A stretch of DNA of 64,000 nucleotides from a virus. Location: positions 1 to 64,000 of IMG/VR virus record IMGVR_UViG_3300046524_000141, one strand, 5' to 3'. Position numbers and translations under genes: made by a program. The stretch's first letter is position 1; each line of letters begins with the position of its first letter. Below are positions 1 to 8,902 of this stretch, one piece after another. Below the pieces are notes generated by a model. That model was not told the origin of the DNA. It was given only the letters and a program-made list of their open reading frames with translations, and ran no database searches.

Positions 1-786
1 GCTGACGCGAAGCTGGACCTTAACCCGATCCTGGCCGGCGTGACGGCTGCGAACTGGCTGGTGTCGAAACCGCTGATTGCATCAGCCATCAAGCCGAAGC
101 TGGCGAAAGATGCCGACCTTGACAGCGTCATGCAGTTGCTCGACAGCCTGGACGGTGGCGATGAGGACGATCTGGACGTCGGTCTTGATGACGAGCCGAC
201 CGACATGCCGGCGGTCGATGCAAGCCCAGTCGACGAAATCTGCTCGATGCTGAAAGGCAAGATCAGCGACGAAGACATGAGCGCGATCGAATCCAAGTTG
301 CGCGGCCTGAAGCTGGCCGGCGACGAGGAAGACACTCCGACCGCAGCCAAACCCGAAGACAAGCCTGCAGAGAAGCCCGCTATGGACAATCCCCCGCCGA
401 CTCCCGGCACGAATGCCCCCGGTGGCGCGCCGGCCGCGAAGAAGGACGATTCGGTCAGCAAGCCCGCAATGGACGCCGCGATCAACACCGCAGTCAAGGC
501 CGCTGAAGCCGCAACCATCAAGCGCCTCAACGACATCGCGGATGCGAAGGAAGTCGCTCACGCATACGTCGGCAAGCTGTCCATTGCATTCGACAGCGCC
601 GAAAGCGTGTATCGCACCGCACTCGAGACGCTTGGCGTGAAGGTCGACGGCATCCATCCGAGCGCTTTCCGCGCCGTGCTCGAAGCACAGCCGAAGCCGG
701 GGTTCGTTCAGCCGCGCATCGCACAGGACAGCGCCGTTCCGGTCGACTTCGCGTCGGCATTCCCCAACGCTGGCCGGCTCAACTAA
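1..786 (+). CDS. DUF2213-like head maturation protein, 3' part (5' end outside window)
   Basis: The reading frame is open from base 1, so the N-terminus is missing. What remains is a stretch near EICSMLKGKISDEDMSAIES, a Pro/Ala/Lys-rich low-complexity linker, a helical segment, and a C-terminus ending FPNAGRLN. Phage DUF2213 proteins have this kind of tail and lie between portal/head-morphogenesis and capsid genes. The next genes here are a cement protein and the capsid, which fits. The family is thought to act in prohead assembly or maturation; no catalytic residues can be judged from the visible part. The family call is moderately sure, the function is inference. Confidence 0.6.
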   Translation, partial: ADAKLDLNPILAGVTAANWLVSKPLIASAIKPKLAKDADLDSVMQLLDSLDGGDEDDLDVGLDDEPTDMPAVDASPVDEICSMLKGKISDEDMSAIESKLRGLKLAGDEEDTPTAAKPEDKPAEKPAMDNPPPTPGTNAPGGAPAAKKDDSVSKPAMDAAINTAVKAAEAATIKRLNDIADAKEVAHAYVGKLSIAFDSAESVYRTALETLGVKVDGIHPSAFRAVLEAQPKPGFVQPRIAQDSAVPVDFASAFPNAGRLN

Positions 787-818
787 GCGCGCAGCCTTTC
801 AAAATTCAGGAGTAGAGA

Positions 819-1718
819 ATGGGATTTCCCACGCAAGTTAATGTGCAGGCAGCCCCGGCCGTTGCCGGTGACTGGTGCGACCGCAACCCACGCGCATTTG
901 TCGATGCGGGCGCGGGCGCTTTCGTCGCAGGCACCAGCGGTGTAGCGATTGGCCGCTTCGCCTGGGCTGACGCATCGAACCTCACGGTCAGCAACTTTGG
1001 TGCTGGTGCGCCGACTGGCTTCGTGCATCGCGAACAGCAAGCCTTGATCACGACGTACCTCGCCGACAACTCGATGATGATTCCGCCCGGTATGGGCGTG
1101 ACGCTCGCGAGCTCGGCTGGCGTCTGGGTGCCGAATGCCGGTTCCACCACGTCCGCAATCGGTCAGACCGCCTTCGCCAACAACTCCACGGGCCAGGCTC
1201 AGTTCGGTTCGAACTGGACGAGTGCCAGCGTGACGGGTTCGATTGCATCGAACGTTGTGACGGGTGCCATCGCTGGCACGACCTTGACTGTCTCGGCAGT
1301 CACCTCCGGCGTCCTCGCAGTCGGCCAGACCATCAGTGGCACGGGCGTTACTGCAGGCACCACGATCACGGCTCTCGGCACGGGAACCGGGGGTACGGGC
1401 ACGTACACAGTCAGCGCATCGCAGACCGTTTCCAGCACCACGATTACCGCATCGGGTGGCGTGTTGTCGGTGACCGCCGTTACCTCCGGCGCGATCGCTC
1501 TGGGCGAAGTGCTTACTGGCGCCGGCATCACGGCCAATACCGCAGTGACCGGCTTCATCACCGGCTCGGGAGGCGTGGGCACCTATGCTGTGAGCATCGG
1601 CCAAACCGTGGCATCGGAAGCGATCACGGTCATCACCGGCACGCAGACCAAATGGGTAGCTCTTTCGGTCGGCGCCCCTGGCGAACTGGTCAAGATGTCC
1701 ACCTGGTTGCTCGGTTAA
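819..1718 (+). CDS. Structural cement/decoration protein with two inserted glycine-rich repeats
   Basis: This 299-residue protein lies directly upstream of the capsid gene, the usual place for head cement proteins. Residues 1-140 resemble the phage cement family (Gp24-like: the N-terminal NRNP-type region, then [12 protein letters not shown]). Two tandem copies of a Thr/Gly-rich beta repeat follow at about 149-212 and 213-273, each with a [13 protein letters not shown]-like core. The last 26 residues ([20 protein letters not shown]) look like the normal end of the cement fold, so the repeats interrupt it. A single related copy sits in the neck protein at 4918. The start has AGGAG upstream. 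The cement role is inferred from family and position. Confidence 0.7.
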   Translation: MGFPTQVNVQAAPAVAGDWCDRNPRAFVDAGAGAFVAGTSGVAIGRFAWADASNLTVSNFGAGAPTGFVHREQQALITTYLADNSMMIPPGMGVTLASSAGVWVPNAGSTTSAIGQTAFANNSTGQAQFGSNWTSASVTGSIASNVVTGAIAGTTLTVSAVTSGVLAVGQTISGTGVTAGTTITALGTGTGGTGTYTVSASQTVSSTTITASGGVLSVTAVTSGAIALGEVLTGAGITANTAVTGFITGSGGVGTYAVSIGQTVASEAITVITGTQTKWVALSVGAPGELVKMSTWLLG

Positions 1719-1751
1719 TCCGCGCGCACTGTCACCAATCTGATGCATCAG

Positions 1752-1773
1752 GCCGCCTGCGGGCGGCTTTTTT
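1752..1773 (+). terminator. Hairpin terminator before capsid gene
   Basis: GCCGCC and GGCGGC form a 6-bp stem with a TGCG loop followed by six T. It ends 21 bases before the capsid start codon, one of eleven such hairpins placed just upstream of genes in this window. Confidence 0.75.
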
Positions 1774-1794
1774 ATTGCTCAAAAGGAATTAACC

Positions 1795-2895
1795 ATGGCC
1801 AAAATGGCTTATGACATGTCGCCGTCCGACCAACGGGCAGCGCTGGCGTTTCACGAAAAGGAATGGGGGATTCACTTCCCCGACTGCCAGGGCTTTACGC
1901 GCCCGGAATGGAAGAAGAACTTCGCTCTGGCATGCGACGCGCAGCCTCAACTGGTCACCGTCGCGTCGTCGGGCATTCCGGCCTATCTGTCGTTCTACCT
2001 CGATCCGGACATTCTCCACATCCTGACCGCGAAAAACGAAGCGGCTGAAATCTTCGGCGAGCAGCAAAAAGGTTCATGGGTCGACTCGACGCTGATTTTC
2101 CCGGTGGTGGAACGCACGTATGAAGTGTCGACGTACGGCGACTACAGCAACAACGGTTCGGCCGGCATCAACACGAACTTCCCGGAACGTCAACCGTACC
2201 TGTTCCAGACGATCTGCGAATACGGCGACTTCGAAATCGAACGCGCCGGCCTGGCGAAGATCGGTTTCGTTAATGAACAGAAAGAAGCCGCCATTGACGG
2301 CCTCAACAAGTTCTCGAACCTGACCTACTTCCGCGGCGTTCAAGGCCTGCAGAACTACGGAATCTTGAACGATCCGTCGCTGACTGCGGCCCTCACGCCG
2401 GCCCCCAAGGCTGCGAGCGGCACTGCGTGGATGAACGGTACGTCGATCAATGCGACCGCGAATGAAATCTTCAACGACGTCCAGTCGCTGGTGATTCAGT
2501 CGATCAATCAGTCGAACGGCCAGCTCAACACCAAGTCGGAATTCATCCTCGCTTTGTCGCCGGCTCGCGAAGGCGCAATGACCGCAGTGAACACGTTCAA
2601 CGTGGCGGTGGCGGATCTGCTGGTGAAGGCATTCCCGAAACTGACCGTGAAGACCGCGATCCAGTACGGTGCATTGACTGCATCGAATCCGCAGGGCAAT
2701 GCGATCGGCGAAGTGGTCCAGTTGTATGCGCCGAAGGCCGAAGGTCAGCAAACCGGCTTCTGCGCGTTCAACACGAAGTTGCGTGCAGGCACGATCGTTC
2801 GCGAAATGTCGGCATTCAAGCAAAAATTCAGCCAGGGTTCGGCTGGTTTCGTGCTGCGTCAGCCGTATGCCGTTTCGACGATGGTCGGCATCTGA
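1795..2895 (+). CDS. Major capsid protein, DUF2184 family
   Basis: 366 residues, normal for DUF2184 capsid proteins of myoviruses. Recognisable stretches are an N-terminal helix (QRAALAFHEKEWGI), the SFYLDPDILHILTAKNEAAE segment, and the DYSNNGSAGINTNFPERQ loop. It should form the HK97-fold shell. The start ATG has AAAAGGAA upstream and lies shortly after a terminator, so it may be expressed both by read-through and from a processed end. It sits between the cement protein and connector genes. No decoration domain is inserted here, unlike in the cement and neck proteins. Confidence 0.9.
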   Translation: MAKMAYDMSPSDQRAALAFHEKEWGIHFPDCQGFTRPEWKKNFALACDAQPQLVTVASSGIPAYLSFYLDPDILHILTAKNEAAEIFGEQQKGSWVDSTLIFPVVERTYEVSTYGDYSNNGSAGINTNFPERQPYLFQTICEYGDFEIERAGLAKIGFVNEQKEAAIDGLNKFSNLTYFRGVQGLQNYGILNDPSLTAALTPAPKAASGTAWMNGTSINATANEIFNDVQSLVIQSINQSNGQLNTKSEFILALSPAREGAMTAVNTFNVAVADLLVKAFPKLTVKTAIQYGALTASNPQGNAIGEVVQLYAPKAEGQQTGFCAFNTKLRAGTIVREMSAFKQKFSQGSAGFVLRQPYAVSTMVGI

Positions 2896-2921
2896 CCTAG
2901 CAGTCAGTTGCGTGCAGTAAA

Positions 2922-2977
2922 GCGTGCCATCTAGGGTCATTCCCGAAAGCGCCCTCACCGCAGCGTTGGTGGCACGC
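2922..2977. repeat. Inverted repeat after capsid gene
   Basis: GCGTGCCA and TGGCACGC form a perfect 8-bp stem around about 40 bases, within the 118-base gap after the capsid gene. There is no T-tract of terminator type, only CCCCCTTTC afterwards. It may stabilise the capsid mRNA 3' end or act as a weak terminator. Confidence 0.5.
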
Positions 2978-3013
2978 CCCCTTTCTAAGCGCGGTTTCAT
3001 ATAGGCGGTAGAT

Positions 3014-3499
3014 ATGGCGACTCAAGAATCAACCATCAGTCTCAAGCGCAACAACGACGTCCCCTCGAATGCAACGGTCAGCGTCGCATCGAAGCTCCCG
3101 ATGGACCTGACACTGAAGCTCTACACATTCGTCACCAGGAATGAGCTGGTGATGGGTGGCGGTACGCGCGAAGTGAAGGTCGCCGAACTGGCTCGCGGCG
3201 CGAAGCATTTCGTCGTGCAAGGCAATAGCTGGGCGCAGAACAAAGGCGCACATCAGCAGATCGTCGGCGGCTTCGCTATCACCCACGGTATCCCCAAAGC
3301 ATTCTGGGAACAGTGGCTCGATCAGAACAAGGAGTCGGATATCGTCGTGAACGGCATGCTGTTCGCGCACGGCGAGACTGCCAGCACGATCGCCGAAGCG
3401 AAAGAAAAGGAAAAAGAGAAGTCGGGTCTCGAGCGTCTCGATCCGAACAACCTGCCGAAGGGCCTGCAGAAGTCGGACATGGTCCGTCAGGCGGTCTGA
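3014..3499 (+). CDS. Conserved virion-region protein between capsid and connector
   Basis: 161 residues, no signal peptide or membrane segment. The centre (VVQGNSWAQNKGAHQQIVGG) and the following FWEQWLDQN region are like a family often found in this position in DUF2184/DUF3383-type phages. The end is a lysine/glutamate-rich helix. No enzymatic motif is visible. Its place between the capsid gene and a DUF4054 gene suggests a head or head-completion role, but I cannot name the function. Confidence 0.55.
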   Translation: MATQESTISLKRNNDVPSNATVSVASKLPMDLTLKLYTFVTRNELVMGGGTREVKVAELARGAKHFVVQGNSWAQNKGAHQQIVGGFAITHGIPKAFWEQWLDQNKESDIVVNGMLFAHGETASTIAEAKEKEKEKSGLERLDPNNLPKGLQKSDMVRQAV

Positions 3500-3500
3500 T

Positions 3501-3959
3501 ATGACCTGTGCTAGCGGTGGAGTAGTTGCATTCTCATACTCGGGCTGGTCGACTCGATACCCCGAACTGGCGTTCTCCGTGTCGCAGCCGCTAGCGCAGA
3601 TGTACTTCAATGAAGCGCAACTGTATTGCGACAACACTCCGACAAGCTCAATCCGGGATGCAGGTCCCGGTGGGCAGCGCGAGATGCTGCTCAATATGGT
3701 CACGGCCCACATCGCCGCGCTCAATGCGCCGCTTAACGGCCAGGAATCCTCGCCGCTGGTCGGCCGCATCAGTAATGCCACGCAAGGCAGTGTGTCGGTT
3801 GCGACGCAAAACGACTATCCGCCTGGCACGGTTCAGTGGTTTCAGCAAACCAAATATGGCGCTGCATTCTGGACTGCCACCGCACAGTATCGAACGATGC
3901 ATTACGTTCCGGGCCTAGTGTCCAACGTCAATCCATATGGTGGTTTCAGGGGGGTCTGA
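3501..3959 (+). CDS. DUF4054-type head-tail connector
   Basis: 152 residues. The start (FSYSGWSTRYPELA) and the helix with LNMVTAHIAAL match DUF4054 proteins, which are adaptor-like connector components (gp6/gp8-type) of long-tailed phages. It starts two bases after the previous stop and its own stop overlaps the next start (TGATG), so translation is probably coupled with the next connector gene. Confidence 0.7.
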   Translation: MTCASGGVVAFSYSGWSTRYPELAFSVSQPLAQMYFNEAQLYCDNTPTSSIRDAGPGGQREMLLNMVTAHIAALNAPLNGQESSPLVGRISNATQGSVSVATQNDYPPGTVQWFQQTKYGAAFWTATAQYRTMHYVPGLVSNVNPYGGFRGV

Positions 3960-4534
3960 TGGGCGCATTCTCTGGTGGTGCAGCGCTCGAAGCAAAGCTG
4001 CGCGAGATCGCCGAGAAAGTCGGTAAGGCCAACACGGTCAATGTCGGCTTTCTGGAGGGGGCAACCTATCCCGATGGGACGCCGGTCGCGCTGATCGCCG
4101 CCACGAACGAATATGGCGGGACGGTCACTGTGCCGGAGCATGACGTCACCATCAATCGGAATCTCAAGAAGAACGGGGAGTTTGCCAATGACGGTAAGTT
4201 CGTCAAGGCGGACAAAGCCAATTTCTCGACCACGCACCACGTCGACGAATACACCGTCACCATCCCAGCGCGCCCCTTCTTCCGCAGCATGATCCAGAAG
4301 AATAAGGGTGACTGGCCAGCCGACCTCGGCAAGATCATCAAGGCGGCGAACTACGATTCGACTGTCGCGCTCGGCCGACTCGGCAAGCATGTAGCCGAGC
4401 AGTTGCAGGAGTCGATTCGCGATTTCAGCGAGCCGGGCAATGCGAAGTCGACCATCGCAAAGAAGGGCTTCGATAAACCCTTGGTCGACTCAGATCACAT
4501 GTTGAACAGCGTTGACTCGGAAGTCCAGGAATGA
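3959..4534 (+). CDS. HK97 gp10-like tail completion protein
   Basis: The ATG at 3959 overlaps the upstream stop and gives 191 residues; an upstream in-frame start at 3836 would run into the previous gene and is not used. VGFLEGATYPDGTPVALIAA, NEYGG and IPARPFFR are the hallmarks of HK97 gp10-like neck or tail-completion proteins. It should join the portal/connector stack to the tail. The next gene overlaps it by four bases. Confidence 0.7.
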   Translation: MGAFSGGAALEAKLREIAEKVGKANTVNVGFLEGATYPDGTPVALIAATNEYGGTVTVPEHDVTINRNLKKNGEFANDGKFVKADKANFSTTHHVDEYTVTIPARPFFRSMIQKNKGDWPADLGKIIKAANYDSTVALGRLGKHVAEQLQESIRDFSEPGNAKSTIAKKGFDKPLVDSDHMLNSVDSEVQE

Positions 4535-4914
4535 ACCTCAACAACATCGTCGGCAGCTACGTGGCTGCCGTGAATCCGTGGGTGATCGCATCGATTCAGC
4601 CGTCGCAAGGATACGGGACAAACGACGACGGCAAGCGCGTGCCCGCATACGGAGGGGCGCTTGACATCCCGGTCCAGATGCAGCCACTTCAGTACAACGA
4701 CCTGATTCAGGTCAGCGGCCTGAACCTCCAGGGTGAGCGCAAGGCGATGTATGCCAACGGCGAATGGGATGCCGTCGTGCGCTCCACTCAGGAGGGCGGC
4801 GATCTGGTGACATTGCCGGACGGTTCCGTGTGGCTGCTGGTGTTCCAGTTCGAAGACTGGAATGCAACAGCCGGATGGACAAAATTTTGTGTCACGCGAC
4901 AGAACGGCAGCTAA
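4531..4914 (+). CDS. Head-closure/neck protein
   Basis: 127 residues, overlapping the previous gene at ATGA. The beta-rich middle (IPVQMQPLQYNDLIQVSGLN) and the tryptophan-rich end (WLLVFQFEDWNATAGWTKF) are like small neck proteins at this locus in related myoviruses. No enzymatic motif. The role in head-tail joining is inferred mainly from position among connector genes. Confidence 0.6.
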   Translation: MNLNNIVGSYVAAVNPWVIASIQPSQGYGTNDDGKRVPAYGGALDIPVQMQPLQYNDLIQVSGLNLQGERKAMYANGEWDAVVRSTQEGGDLVTLPDGSVWLLVFQFEDWNATAGWTKFCVTRQNGS

Positions 4915-4917
4915 GCG

Positions 4918-5643
4918 ATGGCTATCTCCCTAAGCCTCACAGAAAGCCAGACGATTAAGGCGCTCCGCTCATTCCTGTTGTCCGTCCTGCCGGCTGGCAT
5001 TGAGGTCGTTCGCGCCCAGGACAACCGCGTGCCGGAGCCGGTTGGCCCCGACTTCGTCATGATGACGCCGACGTTACGTGGCCGCCTTGAAACGAACGTC
5101 GACACCTATGCGGATGTGGCCTTCACCGGGTCCATCGCCGCAAACATATTGACAGTGACCGAGATAAGCGTCGGCGCTATAGCGGTTGGCGCACAGTTGT
5201 TAGGCAATAACATCGCTGCCAATACCGTGGTGACGGCACTTGGTACGGGAACCGGAGGCGTCGGAACATACACCGTTACGCCTTCCCAATCCGTCTCAAG
5301 CCAGATCATGGCTGCTGGCACGCAAATGCTGTTGCAGCCAACCCAGGTCACCGTGCAGCTTGACGTGCACGGGCCGGCTAGCGCTGACAATACGCAGATC
5401 ATCACTACGCTGTTTCGAGACGGCTACGCGACCAGCGCGTTTGCCTTGTCCGGCTTCGACGTAACGCCGCTGTACGCCAACGATCCACATCAGATGCCGT
5501 TCACGAACGGTGAGCAGCAAGTGGAAGATCGGTGGGTTGTCGACGTCGTTATGCAGGCCAATCCGGTCCTGACTGTCCCGCAGCAGTTCGCATCCAGCAT
5601 CGAAGCCAGCGTGACCAGCGTTCAAGCGCAGTACCCCGCCTAA
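4918..5643 (+). CDS. Neck/tail terminator protein with one inserted glycine-rich repeat
   Basis: 241 residues. The N-terminal 60 (ending PDFVMMTPTLRGRLETN) and the part from about 137 on (QVTVQLDVHGPASADNTQII, FTNGEQQVEDRW) resemble the LIC_12616/gp12-like neck terminator family. Residues of about 68-135 are an insertion carrying a GTGTGGVGTYTV core that matches the two repeats in the cement protein at 819. The protein should cap the tail and join it to the neck. The insertion probably forms a surface-exposed knob. Confidence 0.65.
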   Translation: MAISLSLTESQTIKALRSFLLSVLPAGIEVVRAQDNRVPEPVGPDFVMMTPTLRGRLETNVDTYADVAFTGSIAANILTVTEISVGAIAVGAQLLGNNIAANTVVTALGTGTGGVGTYTVTPSQSVSSQIMAAGTQMLLQPTQVTVQLDVHGPASADNTQIITTLFRDGYATSAFALSGFDVTPLYANDPHQMPFTNGEQQVEDRWVVDVVMQANPVLTVPQQFASSIEASVTSVQAQYPA

Positions 5644-5669
5644 CAACCCGCCTCACCCAATTCTTTCGA

Positions 5670-5692
5670 GCCCGCCATTGAGCGGGCTTTTT
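5670..5692 (+). terminator. Hairpin terminator before sheath gene
   Basis: GCCCGC/GCGGGC stem with a CATTGA loop and five T, ending 14 bases before the sheath start codon. Confidence 0.75.
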
Positions 5693-5706
5693 CTTTTGGA
5701 GCCCTC

Positions 5707-7215
5707 ATGGCGAGCATTCCCGCAAGTGCCATTGTCTCGGTCGTCCCGTCAGTCATTTCGGCCGGCGGGAGTGCACTCGAACTGATCGGTCTTTGTTTGA
5801 CCGAAAACACCCGCGTTCCGACCGGCCAAGTCCTTTCGTTCCCCTCGGCGGCGGCCGTATCGTCCTATTTCGGTCCGGCTTCTGTTCAAGCCGCGCAGGC
5901 CGCGATCTATTTCGCTGGCTTCACGGGCTCGAACGTTCTGCCGGCTGCGATGCTATTCGCGCAATACAACCTGGCAGCCGTTCCAGGCTACCTCCGTGGC
6001 GGCAACATCTCGGGCTTGACGCTGACCCAGCTTCAGGCCCTGACCGGCACACTCACGATCAACTTTGCCGGTGTGCCGGAAACGTCGTCCACGATCAGCC
6101 TGTCGGCGGCAACAAGCTTTTCTAGCGCGGCCACGATCATTCAGGCTGGATTCACGTCGCCTCCGTTCGCCGTCACGTATGACAGCGTTTCTGGTGCGTT
6201 CGTGTTCACCAGCACCGCGACGGGCGCGACTGAAACTATCCAGTACGCCACGGGCACGCTCGCCGCTGGCCTCATGCTGACGCAGCAGACCGGCGCGATC
6301 CTGTCGCAAGGCGCCGCTATTGCTGCCGCTCCTGCTGCCTACATGGCCGGCATCGTGGCGCAGACGACGAACTGGGCGACGTTCTTCTCGGACTTCGATC
6401 CGGATGGCGGCTCGGGCAACACGCTGAAGTACGAATTTGCACAATGGGCCGGCTCGACGAACGATCAGTTCGCGTACTTCGTCGAAGACACCGATATCAC
6501 GCCGACTGAATCGACGGACGCAGCTTCGTCACTGGGTCAGAAGATCATCGCGGCAAGCCTCTCCGGCACGACGCCGATTTACGTGCCGAGCATTCCGTAC
6601 GGTCTTGCCGCGTTCGCATCGGGTGCCGTCGCGTCGATCGACTTCACCGAAACGAATGGCGATTCCACTCTCGCGTTCAAGTCGCAATCCGGTCTGTTGC
6701 CTAGCGTGACGAACCAGACGGTGTCGGCGAATCTTCAGGCTAATGGCTACAACTGGTACGGGGCCTATGCAACGGCCAACCAGGCTTTCACGTTCTTCTA
6801 TCCCGGCTCGATCTCGGGCCCGTTCAAGTGGGTCGACGCGTACGTAGGGCAGATTTGGCTCAATAGTCAATTCCAGCTCGCCTTGATGGAGTTGTTGACC
6901 AACGTCAAGTCGATTCCGTACAACCCCGCCGGCTATGCGCTTGTCAGCGCAGCGATGCAAGACCCGATTAATGCAGCGCTGAACTTCGGTTTGATTGATC
7001 AGAACGTCGCGTTGTCTGCGGCTCAGATCGCCGAAGTGAATAACGCCGCTGGAACTGCCATCGCAAGCACGCTGCAAAGCCAGGGTTGGTATCTGCAAAT
7101 TCAAACCGCTTCTGCGCAGACGCGCGGCAACCGCACATCGCCGCCGATTACGTTCTGGTACGTCCAGGGCGGATCGATTCAATCCATCAACGTTAGCAGC
7201 GTCGAAGTGCAGTGA
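5707..7215 (+). CDS. Tail sheath protein, DUF3383 family
   Basis: 502 residues. The N-terminus ([20 protein letters not shown]), the segment [20 protein letters not shown], and the C-terminal [19 protein letters not shown] are typical of DUF3383 sheath-like proteins. Its presence shows the tail is contractile. It precedes the tube gene, as in other myoviruses, but an HNH endonuclease gene has been inserted between them. The start has only a weak ribosome site after the terminator. Confidence 0.85.
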   Translation: MASIPASAIVSVVPSVISAGGSALELIGLCLTENTRVPTGQVLSFPSAAAVSSYFGPASVQAAQAAIYFAGFTGSNVLPAAMLFAQYNLAAVPGYLRGGNISGLTLTQLQALTGTLTINFAGVPETSSTISLSAATSFSSAATIIQAGFTSPPFAVTYDSVSGAFVFTSTATGATETIQYATGTLAAGLMLTQQTGAILSQGAAIAAAPAAYMAGIVAQTTNWATFFSDFDPDGGSGNTLKYEFAQWAGSTNDQFAYFVEDTDITPTESTDAASSLGQKIIAASLSGTTPIYVPSIPYGLAAFASGAVASIDFTETNGDSTLAFKSQSGLLPSVTNQTVSANLQANGYNWYGAYATANQAFTFFYPGSISGPFKWVDAYVGQIWLNSQFQLALMELLTNVKSIPYNPAGYALVSAAMQDPINAALNFGLIDQNVALSAAQIAEVNNAAGTAIASTLQSQGWYLQIQTASAQTRGNRTSPPITFWYVQGGSIQSINVSSVEVQ

Positions 7216-7238
7216 GTATTTGAGTTAGAATGTAATTG

Positions 7239-7318
7239 TGCGGGATAGGAGGCATCCGACAAGCCAGTTCCCTAGCTGGTTTCCCGCACCACTCACTAGG
7301 GTTTGCTTAGGGGCAAAC
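7239..7318 (+). promoter_or_regulatory. Folded leader of the HNH endonuclease gene
   Basis: TGCGGGA (7239-7245) pairs with TCCCGCA (7282-7288) around a small CCAG/CTGG hairpin. A second hairpin GTTTGC/GCAAAC (7301-7318) lies just before the start codon and holds the probable ribosome site AGGGG in its loop and 3' arm. Such hairpins can limit translation of homing endonucleases. The function is inference; the pairing is seen. Confidence 0.5.
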
Positions 7319-7319
7319 G

Positions 7320-7985
7320 ATGGATCTGAAAACCTGCACCAAGTGCGGCGCCGAGAAATCGCATGATCAATTCACCGTCAGAAAAGCCAGCAAGGACGGT
7401 CTTCACCCAAGTTGCAAGGATTGCCGCGCAGCATACCGCGCTCGCAATTCAGAAAAGATTCGTGAATATAACTCTGCGTACTATGCGAGCGACATTGATG
7501 GCCAGCGCGCTCGCGCCAAGGTATGGCGCGATGCAAACGTAGAGCGCGCCCGCGAGAACTATCGTAAGTTTTACCTAAAGAATCGCGATATCCGGCTGCA
7601 ATATTCAAAGAATTGGGAGCGTAGCAACAAGGAATCTCGCCTTGAATACCATCGCAAGTATTACTGGTCCAATACGGACAAAGTGGCGTTCAAGAACTTT
7701 AGGTATAGAAGAGAGAACCCCGAGAAGGTCGCCGCACTCTGGATGCGTCGATACGCATCTAAACTTAGGGCGACGCCACGCTGGGCAGATTTTGATGCAA
7801 TTGAGGCGATATACAAAGAAGCCGCCAGGATCAGCAAAGAGACTGGCATTGAACATCACGTCGACCATATCGTGCCCCTCCAGTCCCGGTTGGTGTGCGG
7901 ACTGCACTGGGCGGCAAATCTTCGTGTGATTCCGGGTTCAGAGAACCAAAGCAAGGGCAACCGGCACTGGCCGGATATGCCATAA
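7320..7985 (+). CDS. Free-standing HNH homing endonuclease
   Basis: 221 residues. The N-terminus has a zinc-ribbon-like CTKCG...CKDC, then an Arg/Lys/Tyr-rich middle (probable DNA-contacting helix repeats). The C-terminal HNH domain shows HHVDHIVPL, GLHWAANL and the closing N-x-SKGNR. It lies between sheath and tube genes, a position expected only for an inserted mobile gene. Base composition is lower in GC than the flanking genes. It ends just before a terminator. Confidence 0.85.
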   Translation: MDLKTCTKCGAEKSHDQFTVRKASKDGLHPSCKDCRAAYRARNSEKIREYNSAYYASDIDGQRARAKVWRDANVERARENYRKFYLKNRDIRLQYSKNWERSNKESRLEYHRKYYWSNTDKVAFKNFRYRRENPEKVAALWMRRYASKLRATPRWADFDAIEAIYKEAARISKETGIEHHVDHIVPLQSRLVCGLHWAANLRVIPGSENQSKGNRHWPDMP

Positions 7986-8008
7986 GCAACAGTAGCCGAA
8001 TTCAACAA

Positions 8009-8031
8009 AGCCTCCCTTGCGGAGGCTTTTT
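8009..8031 (+). terminator. Hairpin terminator before tail tube gene
   Basis: AGCCTCC/GGAGGCT stem with a 5-base loop and a T-tract, ending 17 bases before the tube gene start. Confidence 0.75.
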
Positions 8032-8048
8032 CATTTCTGGAGCCTAAA

Positions 8049-8480
8049 ATGGCAGACATAACCTCCGCGAACAGTGTCCTTATGCTTGGGGTCACCGGAC
8101 TATTCACAGTACCTCAGCAATTGGCCGGATTCTCGGCTGACGACATGTACGATATTGCCGCCGTCGACACCAAGGAAGTCGTCATGGGCGCCGATGGCAA
8201 TCTGTCTGCTGGCTGGATTCCACAGGTCAAGGTGATGTCTGTCACGCTCCAGGCGGATAGCCCGAGCAATACCTTCTTCGATTCGTGGTATGCAGCGGAG
8301 GAAGCTGCGCAGACACCGTTCTTTGCGTTTGGCGTAATCAATCAGCCATCGGTCAGTAGGGTGTACACGCTCACGACCGGGGTTCTGAAGAATTACACTC
8401 CGCTCGCTGCAGCCAAGAAAACCCTGCAACCGCGGAAGTTTGAAGTGCACTGGAAACTCACGATCGGAGTGCCGACGTAA
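8049..8480 (+). CDS. Tail tube protein
   Basis: 143 residues. The pattern NSVLMLGVTGLF near the start, DIAAVDTKEVVMGADGNLSA, and the beta-rich end with KFEVHWKLTIG resemble small tail tube proteins of DUF3383-sheath myoviruses. Normally it follows the sheath gene directly. Its stop overlaps the start of the chaperone gene. Confidence 0.75.
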   Translation: MADITSANSVLMLGVTGLFTVPQQLAGFSADDMYDIAAVDTKEVVMGADGNLSAGWIPQVKVMSVTLQADSPSNTFFDSWYAAEEAAQTPFFAFGVINQPSVSRVYTLTTGVLKNYTPLAAAKKTLQPRKFEVHWKLTIGVPT

Positions 8481-8902
8481 TGGCCCGCAAATCTCACACG
8501 ATCGTCATTGAGGCCGAAGGCCGCGACAAGGGCAAGATGTTTACGATCGCCGAAATGCCCCCCTCGCAAGCCGAAAAGTGGGCATTCCGCGCCCTGCTCG
8601 CACTGGCGAAATCGGGCGTTGAGGTGCCGGATGACATCGCGAGCGCCGGCCTGGCTGGCGTTGCTGCCATGGGCATCAAGGCATTCTCGGGCCTCAGCTT
8701 TGAGGATGCGGAGCCGCTGCTCGACGAGATGTTCGCCATGGTCTCGTTCGTTCCCGATCCGGCGCGTCCCGCCATCAAGCGCGGCCATGGTGGCGTTGGA
8801 CCGTTGATAGAGGACGACATCGAGGAAATCTCGACGCGTCTGCGTCTGCGCAAAGAGCTGTTCTTCCTGCATACAAATTTTTTTACAGCCGTCGTCGGCT
8901 GA
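8480..8902 (+). CDS. Tail assembly chaperone, short (G-type) product
   Basis: 140 residues, read in the zero frame to a stop at 8900-8902. The gene lies between tube and tape measure, the invariant place for lambda G-type tail chaperones. The core DKGKMFTIAEMPPSQAEKWA followed by helical segments fits. The last residues (FFTAVVG) are read past a slippery site, see the frameshift signal and the longer product. Confidence 0.75.
   Translation: MARKSHTIVIEAEGRDKGKMFTIAEMPPSQAEKWAFRALLALAKSGVEVPDDIASAGLAGVAAMGIKAFSGLSFEDAEPLLDEMFAMVSFVPDPARPAIKRGHGGVGPLIEDDIEEISTRLRLRKELFFLHTNFFTAVVG

Noticed and set aside
783-1748. Leftward ORF of 321 codons
   Set aside because: Shadow of the cement protein with a Gly/Arg/Asp-rich random-looking product and no regulatory signals.
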